Notes under the pieces: generated by a model
What the model saw: the letters and a program-made list of their open reading frames with translations, nothing else
What the model was told of the DNA's origin: nothing
Databases searched by the model: none
Translations under genes and position numbers: made by a program
Origin: Bacillota bacterium
Lineage (GTDB): Bacteria; Bacillota; Clostridia; Christensenellales; CAG-138
Direction of reading: 5' to 3'
Length of the DNA: 18,125 bases
Assembly (NCBI GenBank): GCA_023396535.1
Contig: JAEWWD010000249.1
Coordinates: 1-18,125, forward strand
Part shown: one piece after another, positions 8,143 to 15,181 of the stretch
Numbering within the stretch: position 1 is the stretch's first letter
Layout of the letters: each line of letters starts with the position of its first letter

Positions 8143-8846
8143 ACCGCCGCACCCAGAAGACTGCGCAGCGCTTCCTCCGGATTGCCGAAGCCTTTCTGAA
8201 ACTCCTCCGGCGTGCCCGAGAATACGGCCCGGCCGTCATAAAGCGTCATTACCTTATTGCAGATCAGCAAAATCTGCCCGGCCGAATGCCCGGAAATCAC
8301 GATGGCCGCGCCGTCATCTGCGCGACTTTTCAGCAGCCCCAGAATGTTCGCCGTATGCAGGATATCCACGCCCACCAGCGGTTCGTCCAGTATCAGAAGC
8401 GCGGGGTCGTTGACGAGCGCCGCCGCCAGATTGACCCTCCGCTTGGTGCCGCCCGAAAGCGTGCGCACGCGCTTTTTGTATACGTCCATGAGTTTTAAAC
8501 TCTCCGCCGTTTCCTCCGCTTTGCGCCGCGCGGCCGCGCCGCTTTGCCGGCAGAACGCGAACAGGTTGTCGCGCACGGTCAGCTCTTCAAACAGGGCGAT
8601 ATCCTGCGGCACAAAGCCGATGCGCGCCCTGAGCGTACGCGCGTTCTGTTGTGCGTCGCCTCCGAACAGCTCGTACTCTCCGGCGTCCTGCCGCGTGATC
8701 AGCGCCAGTGTATGCATGAGCGTGGATTTGCCCGCGCCGTTCGGGCCGAACAGCCCGAGCACCTCGCCCGGCGCGAGCGTCAGCGACACGTCCCGCAGTA
8801 CCGGCGTATAATGATAGGATTTTGTAAGCCCCGTTGCCGACAGCAT
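8139..8846 (-). CDS. ABC transporter ATP-binding protein
   Basis: 235 residues, a complete nucleotide-binding domain. Walker A is GPNGAGKST (34-42), the Q-loop glutamine is Q81 (FVPQD), the signature is LSGGTKRR (from 130), Walker B is LLILDE (150-155), and the H-switch is in VISGH (H187). The signature contains Thr in place of the usual Q/M after SGG, as in the ABC-2 export class. It powers the two permeases that follow and is coupled to the first by a four-base overlap. The ATG lies five bases after the lipoprotein stop; the only ribosome binding sequence is a weak GGG in the end of that gene, so translation may depend on the upstream gene. Confidence 0.95.
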   Translation of the reverse strand: MLSATGLTKSYHYTPVLRDVSLTLAPGEVLGLFGPNGAGKSTLMHTLALITRQDAGEYELFGGDAQQNARTLRARIGFVPQDIALFEELTVRDNLFAFCRQSGAAARRKAEETAESLKLMDVYKKRVRTLSGGTKRRVNLAAALVNDPALLILDEPLVGVDILHTANILGLLKSRADDGAAIVISGHSAGQILLICNKVMTLYDGRAVFSGTPEEFQKGFGNPEEALRSLLGAAV

Positions 8847-8851
8847 GGCGT

Positions 8852-10435
8852 TTACCCGTTCGTTAGCGCCATCAGCAGCATAAGGCCGCGATAGGCGGTA
8901 GGCAGCGCATCGAATTCTTCGGTATCGATATCGAGTTCGTCAAACACTTCCTCGCGCGAAGAGGCGCTCACCCCCGCGCCCTCAATGAATTGTGGCGCTT
9001 CCACCGATGCGTCCCCGCATGTCTTGCTGTATTGTATGGATACGTTAACGGTGTCGTCGTCGCTCGTCACCGCCACAGTGCCGGACGCGTCCACGCCGCC
9101 CGACGCGTTCTTCTGCTGCTTCCACGTTACGGAAACATCGCCGGACTGCGTATCAAGGCTGCCGTCGTCCACCTGGGCCTGCGTGAAAGTGAGCGTACCC
9201 TTCATGTCGTAAAGCGCGTCGGTATTTGTGCTGTCGGACTGGAAGGTGACGGAAGCCCTCTCGCCGTTGGGCTGGGCGGATTCCACGGTCACCTCGCCCG
9301 CATAGCTGTCCCCGCCGGTGTTTTCGTTGGTATCAAGCATGGTCATTTTCGCGCCGTCGCCAAACAGGAAGGAGAGCTCGTTGCGTCGCTCAAATCCCTT
9401 CTCGTAAAACAAAAGCCGCCACGCATTCTGCTCCCCATCCAGCGTAAACGCGAGATCCACGCCGATGGGATCGTCTTCATACAGGATGAGCGCGGCGGTA
9501 AGCGACAGATCCCCTGCATCCTGTATGGAGGATTGCAGTGCGTCAAGCCTTTTTACGCCCGTCTCCTCCTGATCCTCCGTCTCTATTGCGTCCAGCATGC
9601 CGCTGATGCCGCCGTTATCGCTAAGAAGCGCGACATATTCCGTCAGCACCGCACGCGCGGCATCCCCGCCGAGCGCGAGCGTAATGGTATCCGCTCCGCT
9701 GCCGCCAGGCAGCGCAAGTTCAGTCGTATCCTCTGCATAATCGCTTTGTGTCGACTGCGCCAGCACGAGGGCGGCGAAGGACGCGATGCGATCCCCCCAT
9801 TCTTCCTCCGACTGGACAGGCTTCTGCTCTTCGCTCAGAGCAAGCGCCGCGCGGGAGAGGGCTGTTTGATTTTGATAGGAAGCGGCAAGCGCCGCATCCG
9901 GCAGGAACCGAATGAGCGGCGCGCTCGCGTCGGCGCGCTTCAACAGCATCGTATCGCCGGTGAAATACATGCCGCCCTCGCCGGCGGTTTCTGCGCCCTC
10001 CACCGCCGCTATGGTGAACGACGCGTCGCCGGTACTTTTATCCATCAGCGTAACCGTCTTGACCGTCTGTTCCTCATTATCCCCTTGCGTGATGCCGACG
10101 ACGGTTTCCGCGCGGGATGATTTTTCGTCTTCGCCGCCCTCAGGGTTCAACAGAAAGCCAAGTCCGGCGTCCCCGATATCCCCGCTTTTCGCGACGGCGT
10201 CTTTGAGCACCTTTTCAAGCCCAACCTGAAATTGTACAGACAGAGGTACGGGCGTCGGCCCCGGCGTGGGGGCGGCAAGGAGGCCGGCCAGGCCGGATTT
10301 CTTGGCGTCGTCCGTCACAGCAAACAGCCCGCTGTCGCCGGACTTATCGGGCGCTTTTGATCCGCACGCCACAGAGAAGGCCAGCAGGCACAGTATCAGC
10401 AACAGTACGGGAACCGAACGCCAGGTATGTTTCAT
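8852..10435 (-). CDS. Large lipoprotein, first gene of the ABC operon
   Basis: 527 residues, family not recognised. The N-terminus is a signal peptide of the lipoprotein type: KHTWR, a hydrophobic core, and SVAC ahead of GSK, with the Cys at about 25 as lipidation site (the -3 residue is Ser rather than Leu, so slightly off consensus). A Pro/Thr linker (APTPGPTPVP) follows. The mature part is acidic, Ser/Thr/Asp-rich and predicted to be beta-rich, with several strand-like blocks (VTLMDKSTGDASFTIAAVEG, GTLTFTQAQVDDGSLDTQSG). The ATG has GGGAGG nine bases upstream. The stop is five bases from the ATPase start, so this is the cell-surface component of the export system, perhaps a periplasm-side adaptor or a product-binding protein. 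That role is inferred from context only. Confidence 0.85.
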   Translation of the reverse strand: MKHTWRSVPVLLLILCLLAFSVACGSKAPDKSGDSGLFAVTDDAKKSGLAGLLAAPTPGPTPVPLSVQFQVGLEKVLKDAVAKSGDIGDAGLGFLLNPEGGEDEKSSRAETVVGITQGDNEEQTVKTVTLMDKSTGDASFTIAAVEGAETAGEGGMYFTGDTMLLKRADASAPLIRFLPDAALAASYQNQTALSRAALALSEEQKPVQSEEEWGDRIASFAALVLAQSTQSDYAEDTTELALPGGSGADTITLALGGDAARAVLTEYVALLSDNGGISGMLDAIETEDQEETGVKRLDALQSSIQDAGDLSLTAALILYEDDPIGVDLAFTLDGEQNAWRLLFYEKGFERRNELSFLFGDGAKMTMLDTNENTGGDSYAGEVTVESAQPNGERASVTFQSDSTNTDALYDMKGTLTFTQAQVDDGSLDTQSGDVSVTWKQQKNASGGVDASGTVAVTSDDDTVNVSIQYSKTCGDASVEAPQFIEGAGVSASSREEVFDELDIDTEEFDALPTAYRGLMLLMALTNG

Positions 10436-10683
10436 GTCAGAGTTCCTCCCTCTTTAAACGGCTATGGGTTGTTTCCTACGGCCTTGACAGCTATAACCGA
10501 TGGAGTGATGACAAGATAGAGCGCAGGCTCCATTCAGAATCGCTTACTTTGATGATACAGAATCGTGCGGACGGGTTGAAGAGCCGCCGGTAAACTGGCA
10601 ATGACAATGCTTGGCATGCTTTGTGCCAATTCTCAGTGAAACACGAAAGAAATGATGTGTGTGAAGATTGCTGTCGTCAGTCC
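10436..10683. other. Intergenic region upstream of the lipoprotein-ABC operon
   Basis: About 250 bases with no convincing gene. It contains a 6-bp hairpin (TTGGCA / TGCCAA, 10611-10629) without a T-run, and the 12-mer GGCAATGACAAT at 10597-10608, whose reverse complement recurs at 12284-12295. I could not find a promoter with good -35/-10 spacing for the lipoprotein gene, nor a clear terminator for the HTH gene that ends at 10684. Confidence 0.6.
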
Positions 10684-12207
10684 TTATGCTCGCTCCATTT
10701 TGTCGAGATAGCTTTGAAGCTGCTGCACGCCCGACGCGTTGTCGGCGGTATGGTACGCCTTATCGCCCACCATGCTCTGCAGATGATCCCAGAACGCGGC
10801 GACCATATTCCCCTCGTTCATAGCCAGCACCACGGGGGGCGCAGAAGTTTTGGATACGAACACGCCTACTTCGTCCCGCACATAGACGACGTAGCCGGTA
10901 TGCCCGCCGGATACGATGTACGCCCGGTAGCGCGGGAAGCGGCGCAGCAGATCCAAAATGGCGGCAATATGCTCCAGGTATTCTTCCTTTGTGTAATACA
11001 GCGCGCCGGTTCGCATCATTTCGGATAGCGCCACCTTGACGCCGCCTTCGCAGAGCGTCTCCCTGTCCGGCAGGCGTATGAGCTCGGTGAACCGACAGGT
11101 ATCCAGCATTTCAAAAAACCGTTTCCGCCGGGCGGCCTGGTAGGATACCAGCGTTTCTTCACAAAGCCCCGCGCGCGCAAACATACGCCCGAGCAAATCC
11201 TCCGGCATGGTCAAAAGGGACAGGGACTCGGTGAGTATCAGCGCGTCCACCTGCTCCTGCTCAAACTCCAGCAGCGTATCCCGGCAATCGGCAAGCTCCC
11301 GCACAGTAAATATGCGCATCAGCGGCCTGCACAGCCTGAGATACTGCAAAAACTCTTCCGTATAGGCGGCGACCGCCGCTTTCTCCCGGAACAGCAGATT
11401 GGCCGCCTCCCGTATGCTTCCGCCCACGGAAGAGGAGATCACCGCCGCCGTCTCCGGCGCTATGAACCGGGTTTGTTTGAATATGCCGTCGCGCTTTTTG
11501 GGGTAAAAGAACGGTTCAATCATCCCCGTCATATACAGCGGCATCCACTGGCTGATGGCGCGCAGCATTTCATCGAGATCGCGCTGTATGGTGTGTATGA
11601 TGCGAATGCGGTTGCCCTGCCCGAGTACGCGGAACATCAGCGCCGCCCATTCGCGGGCGAACGCGAGATCCTCCGTCATCCAGCCCGTTTCCTCGTCGCT
11701 GTACAGCAACAGCATTCCGGGCGTACCGCGTTCGGCAACCTCCCTTAAGAATTCCCGTACCGCATGCCGCTTGCCCTCCACGCCGAAATACACCGACACC
11801 AGCGGGCGATGATGATCGGCGGCGGACAGGGAGGCCGCGGGCAAGGAAGCCGCGGACGCAGCGCGAAGGCCGGACAATCCACCCAGAAATTGGCCCACCG
11901 CGGCCGATTCATCCGCTTTTTCAGCGATGAGCCAGCGCGAAAGCTGCAGGGTGAAGGAGGTCTCCCCAGGAGGCAGGGCCTGAAGCCCAAGCGCGTCGCC
12001 CAAAGCGCGGCGCTGGTACTCTTCCTCGCAATGGCGAGCAAAAAAGGCCGCCATAGCGTGGATATAGTTGCCGTCGCGCGGGCATTGCCGTTTCCCGGCG
12101 CGCAGGCGGCTGATGTAGGAGGCGTCCAGTTTCACGGCATGCGCGAGGGCGCTGTTGGAGGTTTTCGTAACGTCCATCAGAAAGCGCAATTTCTCGCAAA
12201 ACAGCAT
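10684..12207 (-). CDS. HTH protein with large unrecognised C-terminal domain
   Basis: 507 residues. The first ~60 form an HTH of the XRE-like class (FCEKLRFLMDVTKTSNSALA, then LDASYISRLRAGKR at about 28-40), the pattern of a phage-repressor-type DNA-binding domain. The remaining ~440 residues are not a family I can name. They look soluble and alpha/beta, with a run around IIHTIQRDLDEMLRAISQW and YMTGMIEPFFYPKKRDGIF, and no TM segment. The frame is open back to 12291, but ATG at 12207 has AGGGGG upstream and a promoter ending at 12227, so transcription would start downstream of the longer start; I choose 12207. It diverges from the transglutaminase lipoprotein gene and could control it, itself or the lipoprotein-ABC operon that follows; this is inference. 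Confidence 0.82.
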   Translation of the reverse strand: MLFCEKLRFLMDVTKTSNSALAHAVKLDASYISRLRAGKRQCPRDGNYIHAMAAFFARHCEEEYQRRALGDALGLQALPPGETSFTLQLSRWLIAEKADESAAVGQFLGGLSGLRAASAASLPAASLSAADHHRPLVSVYFGVEGKRHAVREFLREVAERGTPGMLLLYSDEETGWMTEDLAFAREWAALMFRVLGQGNRIRIIHTIQRDLDEMLRAISQWMPLYMTGMIEPFFYPKKRDGIFKQTRFIAPETAAVISSSVGGSIREAANLLFREKAAVAAYTEEFLQYLRLCRPLMRIFTVRELADCRDTLLEFEQEQVDALILTESLSLLTMPEDLLGRMFARAGLCEETLVSYQAARRKRFFEMLDTCRFTELIRLPDRETLCEGGVKVALSEMMRTGALYYTKEEYLEHIAAILDLLRRFPRYRAYIVSGGHTGYVVYVRDEVGVFVSKTSAPPVVLAMNEGNMVAAFWDHLQSMVGDKAYHTADNASGVQQLQSYLDKMERA

Positions 12208-12226
12208 ATGCACACCCCCTTGTTCC

Positions 12227-12255
12227 ACTATATCAAATCGCGTCGACCGACTCAA
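12227..12255 (-). promoter_or_regulatory. Promoter of the HTH gene
   Basis: On the minus strand TTGAGT (12255-12250), a 17-base spacer and TATAGT (12232-12227). The -10 is 20 bases before the start codon, leaving a short leader that holds the ribosome binding site. Upstream are three TGTCA/TGACA half-sites (12264, 12276, 12286) forming inverted pairs. Confidence 0.75.
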
Positions 12256-12307
12256 TACATGCCTGTCATGGATTGTGACAAAGATTGTCATTGCCGGATG
12301 GCTGCCT

Positions 12308-12316
12308 TGGTATACT
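12308..12316 (+). promoter_or_regulatory. Possible extended -10 promoter, distal
   Basis: TGGTATACT is an extended -10 (TGn plus TATACT) pointing towards the transglutaminase gene. There is no -35 at standard spacing; TTGTCA at 12285 is 20 bases away. It is weaker than the promoter at 12394-12422. Confidence 0.3.
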
Positions 12317-12393
12317 CTTTTTGAGGTGGAAACATACGTTGCGACCGCCCCATTAAGCGGCTTTCCATATTGAGTTTCTGTGCTGCTCTAAGT

Positions 12394-12422
12394 TTGCTCA
12401 ATGCCAAAAATGAGAGTATACT
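12394..12422 (+). promoter_or_regulatory. Promoter of the transglutaminase lipoprotein gene
   Basis: TTGCTC (12394-12399), a 17-base spacer and TATACT (12417-12422). It predicts a leader of about 118 bases before the start codon at 12547. The leader contains a 9-base direct repeat TGTTCAGCA (12432 and 12487); I see no known riboswitch. Confidence 0.55.
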
Positions 12423-12546
12423 AACCATACCTGTTCAGCAACTGCGTGTCGAATTTGCTATTTCCCAGGAAATATACATCCGCGCTTGTTCAGCAGGGTC
12501 ACGCATCAGAACGCCGTGGATATGCGGGAAACAGAGGTGCATTCCT

Positions 12547-14184
12547 ATGAACAGGCTGCGGGCGATCGCTTGCATTCTTCTTTGTCTATTGCTTTGCGGC
12601 TGTGTGCAAACCCCTGCGCAGGGCACGCCCGGCGCAAACCCCGACCCGTCCCCCACGCCGGAGCCGCCCAGCCCGCGCGTACAATCCATAAGTTTCGTTT
12701 CGGACCCGCCGGCGGACGCGGCGGATTTAAGCGATCCCTATTCCCGAATCAATCCCAACACATTCGCCGTTTACCATCCGGACAGGGAACTGTATAACGC
12801 CCTTTATCAGGCGGCCTATGCGTATCTGCCCAGCCTTGACATATCGGGCTTCGACCTGACGGACAGGGAAAAGACCATGTCGGCCGAGAGCCTGTACGGG
12901 GCGTGCGGTTTCGAGCTGTTCGACCTCGACCGTGTCAAATTGAGCGACGATCATAACACCGTAAAATTCCGGTACCTCGATATGGATGAGAATACGATCG
13001 CAAAAAACAGGGAAACGCTGTTCGCGCGGCTCAGCCATCTGGAGAATAACGTCGTACAAAGCGGCTATTCGGAAATACAGAAGCTGGTGGCGGTGTACCA
13101 GTTTATCTGCGAGAATTCGGACTATTCCTCGGATATGGAAAACTACACGACGTTCACACCGTACGGCATACTCGTAGAGGGGCAGGGCATCTGCGGCGGC
13201 TATGCTCTGCTGACGCAATATGCGCTTACACGGCTGGGCCTGACTGCGGAGTATGTCTGTACGGAGGCCCACGCCTGGAATATCGTAAAGATAGGGGAAA
13301 CCCGTTATCATACGGACGTGACCTGGGGCGCCGGAAACGAGTGGGATACGCACAACAACAGCCGGTATCTGTTCATGGACGATTCGTTGCGCAGAGAAAG
13401 CCTGATAAACACCGGGTATCCCGCGGACCCCATGATACTCGGCTATCCCGGCGGCGACCGCGGCGCTCCCCCCGCGTGTACGGATACCAGCCTGAACGCG
13501 TATGCGGACGGCTTCTGCCACGCGTTTGACATCGATCACAATACCGCGTATATCTGCGACGCCGACAGTATAGACCGCATGGATCTCGACTGTACCAACC
13601 GTAGAACGCTCGTACAGGGCGATTCGTGTTATGCAATGGCGTATTTTGACGAAATGCTGTATTACATCAGCGCCAACGACGGGTTTCTATACCGCCTCGC
13701 GCCGGATGGGAGCAAGGAACTGCTGGACGACTCCGGATCATTCTGGTATCTGGAACAAAAGGGCGCGACGCTGTATTACGGCGCGGACGCTTCGGGCGCA
13801 GGCATCAAAAGCATTCCGCTCCTCACGCTGCCGGAAGAAACAAAAACCTCAGCGATGTTGGAGGATACCAGCGTGCCGCGCAGCCGATCGTTCAGCATCC
13901 GCATTCAATTTTCATTGCCCATGGCGGAAGAGCAGGATTGGAACAAGGCAGTGTACCTGACGGACGACGCAGGCAACGCCATGCCGTGTTCGTTCTCTTA
14001 TAATAAGACGAATAGCACGCTGACACTGCGACCGTTATGCTATGTGGATGGGTATACAAGCGTCACCGCGTATGTGGCAGGCAGCGCCGCAGCGCAAAAC
14101 GGAAAAATGACCGGGGAATGTACCGGTATGCGGGTGCAGATTGCATCCGAAGCGGAGGCTGATAAACCCCCGGCGGCGGACTAA
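12547..14184 (+). CDS. Lipoprotein with transglutaminase-like domain
   Basis: 545 residues, exported and lipid-anchored. The signal peptide ends in LLCGC with lipidation at about Cys18, followed by a Pro-rich linker (NPDPSPTPEPPSP). A transglutaminase/cysteine-protease-like core is recognisable: C216 in GQGICGGYA, H242 in EAHAWN and D257 in HTDVTW make a complete catalytic triad. From ~310 to 435 short repeated strands (AYADGFCHAFD, YAMAYFDEMLYYIS, WYLEQKGATLYYG) resemble the propeller-like DUF5050 repeats. The last ~100 residues (IRIQFSLPMAEE, AVYLTDDAGNAM, STLTLRP) resemble a bacterial Ig-like SbsA/Big_5 domain. An ORF is open back to 12370, but ATG at 12547 has GAGGTG seven bases upstream and starts the signal peptide. 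It may cleave or cross-link surface peptides; the substrate is unknown. Confidence 0.9.
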   Translation: MNRLRAIACILLCLLLCGCVQTPAQGTPGANPDPSPTPEPPSPRVQSISFVSDPPADAADLSDPYSRINPNTFAVYHPDRELYNALYQAAYAYLPSLDISGFDLTDREKTMSAESLYGACGFELFDLDRVKLSDDHNTVKFRYLDMDENTIAKNRETLFARLSHLENNVVQSGYSEIQKLVAVYQFICENSDYSSDMENYTTFTPYGILVEGQGICGGYALLTQYALTRLGLTAEYVCTEAHAWNIVKIGETRYHTDVTWGAGNEWDTHNNSRYLFMDDSLRRESLINTGYPADPMILGYPGGDRGAPPACTDTSLNAYADGFCHAFDIDHNTAYICDADSIDRMDLDCTNRRTLVQGDSCYAMAYFDEMLYYISANDGFLYRLAPDGSKELLDDSGSFWYLEQKGATLYYGADASGAGIKSIPLLTLPEETKTSAMLEDTSVPRSRSFSIRIQFSLPMAEEQDWNKAVYLTDDAGNAMPCSFSYNKTNSTLTLRPLCYVDGYTSVTAYVAGSAAAQNGKMTGECTGMRVQIASEAEADKPPAAD

Positions 14185-14185
14185 G

Positions 14186-14347
14186 CGGACTTCTATTGCG
14201 TTGTTTGAGGTCTTTAGGGATTCTAGATAATTTCTTTTGTTTATGAATGTATGCCACGAACCGGATGAACGGCGGCAGCAGGAGTACGCCGATGGCCGTG
14301 CACACATAGGTCAGCAAAAATCCCGCGATATGCGTTCTTAGAGCTGT
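14186..14347 (-). pseudogene. Possible remnant of a membrane protein gene
   Basis: On the minus strand this stretch reads HIAGFLLTYVCTAIGVLLLP, followed by PFIRFVAYIHKQKK. It looks like a terminal membrane helix with a basic tail, and its GC and codon pattern resemble real genes of this genome. A stop lies immediately upstream in frame, and downstream it runs into the opposite-strand 3' end of the transglutaminase gene. An alternative short frame starts with ATG at 14351. I read it as a truncated or frameshifted relic; chance is not excluded. Confidence 0.3.
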
Positions 14348-14383
14348 TCATCGCTTTATCATCCTAATCATTCTTTATTTCTA

Positions 14384-14413
14384 TTGTTACCATTTTGTGA
14401 AGAATGGTATACT
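14384..14413 (+). promoter_or_regulatory. Strong-looking promoter in the gene-poor island
   Basis: TTGTTA (14384-14389), an 18-base spacer and TATACT (14408-14413) with an extended TG (TGGTATACT). The predicted start is about 14420. Only small or broken reading frames follow on this strand. Confidence 0.55.
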
Positions 14414-14443
14414 GGTGGCATATTCGTCCGAAGAGAGTCAAAT

Positions 14444-14629
14444 ATGCATATTCGGGATAGTTTCGCGTTGCTATCTGGCAAGCCGAATACCCGTTGGTTG
14501 CGGGCATACCTGCTTGGGTATTTTATTGCAGTGTTCGTCAGTACCGTGGTGGATGCAGATGTTCCAATGCCCACTCCTTCGCTTGGGAATAGTATTTTTC
14601 TTTGTTTTTGGAAGATACACTCTGCTTAA
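14444..14629 (+). CDS. Possible small membrane protein, perhaps truncated
   Basis: 61 residues beginning MHIRDSFALLSGKP, with a hydrophobic stretch AYLLGYFIAVFVSTVV and then an unremarkable tail. ATG at 14444 lies about 25 bases after the predicted start of the promoter at 14384-14413; GAGAG six bases upstream is a weak ribosome binding site. The 3' half overlaps the minus-strand frame at 14538-14822, so at least one is not intact. I think the first ~40 residues could be the start of a gene whose remainder was replaced around 14565. No family recognised. Confidence 0.3.
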   Translation: MHIRDSFALLSGKPNTRWLRAYLLGYFIAVFVSTVVDADVPMPTPSLGNSIFLCFWKIHSA

Positions 14630-14822
14630 GACTGGACACATAGCTAGCCGTTTGAGGAACGAATGTATCAATATTTTCAATTCCCTGATCAATTATATCC
14701 TTGGTTATTAAGCTTACGAATTGCGGATTAATGTCCACGATTTGTTCAACACTTTTAACCATATTTTCGCCCATCCGTCGTATGTCCCAAGGCATATCTG
14801 CCGTTCTAAGCATTTCTTTCAA
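14538..14822 (-). CDS. AT-rich hypothetical ORF, probably a gene fragment
   Basis: 94 residues from a TTG at 14822; the frame stays open back to a stop near 14893 (SARFLWKAEYNIRY precedes it). The composition looks like real protein (EMLRTADMPWDIRRMGENMV, then KSVEQIVDINPQFVSLITKD), helical and soluble, and is richer in A/T codons than its neighbours. There is no good ribosome binding site or ATG at the 5' end, and the 3' end overlaps another small ORF. It is probably an internal or C-terminal piece of an acquired gene. No family recognised. Confidence 0.35.
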   Translation of the reverse strand: MKEMLRTADMPWDIRRMGENMVKSVEQIVDINPQFVSLITKDIIDQGIENIDTFVPQTASYVSSLKQSVSSKNKEKYYSQAKEWALEHLHPPRY

Positions 14823-15066
14823 GTATCGAATATTGTACTCAGCTTTCCATAAAAAGCGCGCAGACTCTTCTGCACGAGGCTTTCCCCGTGCTCACTAGAA
14901 CCATATTAACACGCTTTTTGCCATTTGTGCTTGAGAGTATCTCTCAGAATCTGTACAGGAGGATTACTAAAACACCTTCTTAAATATGCTAAGAAAAGAA
15001 TTAAGAATTTCCTCAGAAAGACTTGAAACTCTTGTAACGCTTTTGTGATGAAACAAGCCGCAGGGC
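14823..15066. other. AT-rich stretch without a supported gene
   Basis: No frame here has both a start signal and convincing protein composition. It holds a 6-bp hairpin TGAGAG-TAT-CTCTCA at 14932-14946 and an isolated AGGAGG at 14957-14962 that is too far from any start codon. Base composition is visibly more A/T-rich than the flanking operons. Confidence 0.5.
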
Positions 15067-15067
15067 T

Positions 15068-15076
15068 TGGTATACT
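15068..15076 (+). promoter_or_regulatory. Extended -10 promoter before a candidate small RNA
   Basis: TGGTATACT, identical to the extended -10 at 14405-14413. No -35 at 17 bases, which extended -10 promoters tolerate. Predicted start near 15083. Confidence 0.4.
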
Positions 15077-15082
15077 AAACTT

Positions 15083-15155
15083 GCAAATGAGAGTTGTTGT
15101 CCCCTTTTCGTACTGAACCGACAAGTAAGAGCCGTTCGCTGAACGGCTCTTTTTC
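15083..15155 (+). ncRNA. Candidate small RNA (promoter to terminator, ~73 nt)
   Basis: The only plus-strand content between the extended -10 at 15068-15076 and the strong terminator at 15128-15155 is about 45 bases plus the hairpin. A nine-codon frame (ATG at 15088 to TGA) is present without a ribosome binding site. The 3' end is complementary to itself only. It could be a small regulatory RNA or the 5' remnant of a lost gene. It runs tail-to-tail with the BceB-like permease gene. Confidence 0.35.
15128..15155 (+). terminator. Strong intrinsic terminator
   Basis: A perfect 10-bp stem AGAGCCGTTC / GAACGGCTCT with a GCT loop, followed on the plus strand by TTTTT (counting the last stem base) and CCC. 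On the minus strand the hairpin is followed by only TTACTT, so it may also end the permease transcript, less efficiently; it lies 27 bases past that gene's stop. Confidence 0.82.
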
Positions 15156-15181
15156 CCGTGCAAACAGAGTCCTTTTGGGTG

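Noticed and set aside
10597..12295. Terminal inverted repeats of an insertion element around the HTH gene
   Set aside because: The match is only 12 bases with no extension, there is no target-site duplication that I can see, and the enclosed gene is not a transposase.
12370..12546. Longer N-terminus of the transglutaminase lipoprotein
   Set aside because: It would place 59 non-signal residues ahead of a clear lipoprotein signal peptide and start upstream of the best promoter; the ATG at 12547 has its own ribosome binding site.
12423..12546. Riboswitch in the leader of the transglutaminase gene
   Set aside because: I see no known aptamer pattern or terminator hairpin, only a short direct repeat.
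14985..15047. 20-codon plus-strand frame (MLRKELRISSERLETLVTLL)
   Set aside because: The nearby AGGAGG is more than 20 bases from the ATG, and there is no promoter at a sensible distance.
14906..15163. 85-codon minus-strand frame
   Set aside because: It starts upstream of a strong terminator hairpin and reads straight through it, has no ribosome binding site, and its protein composition is not convincing.
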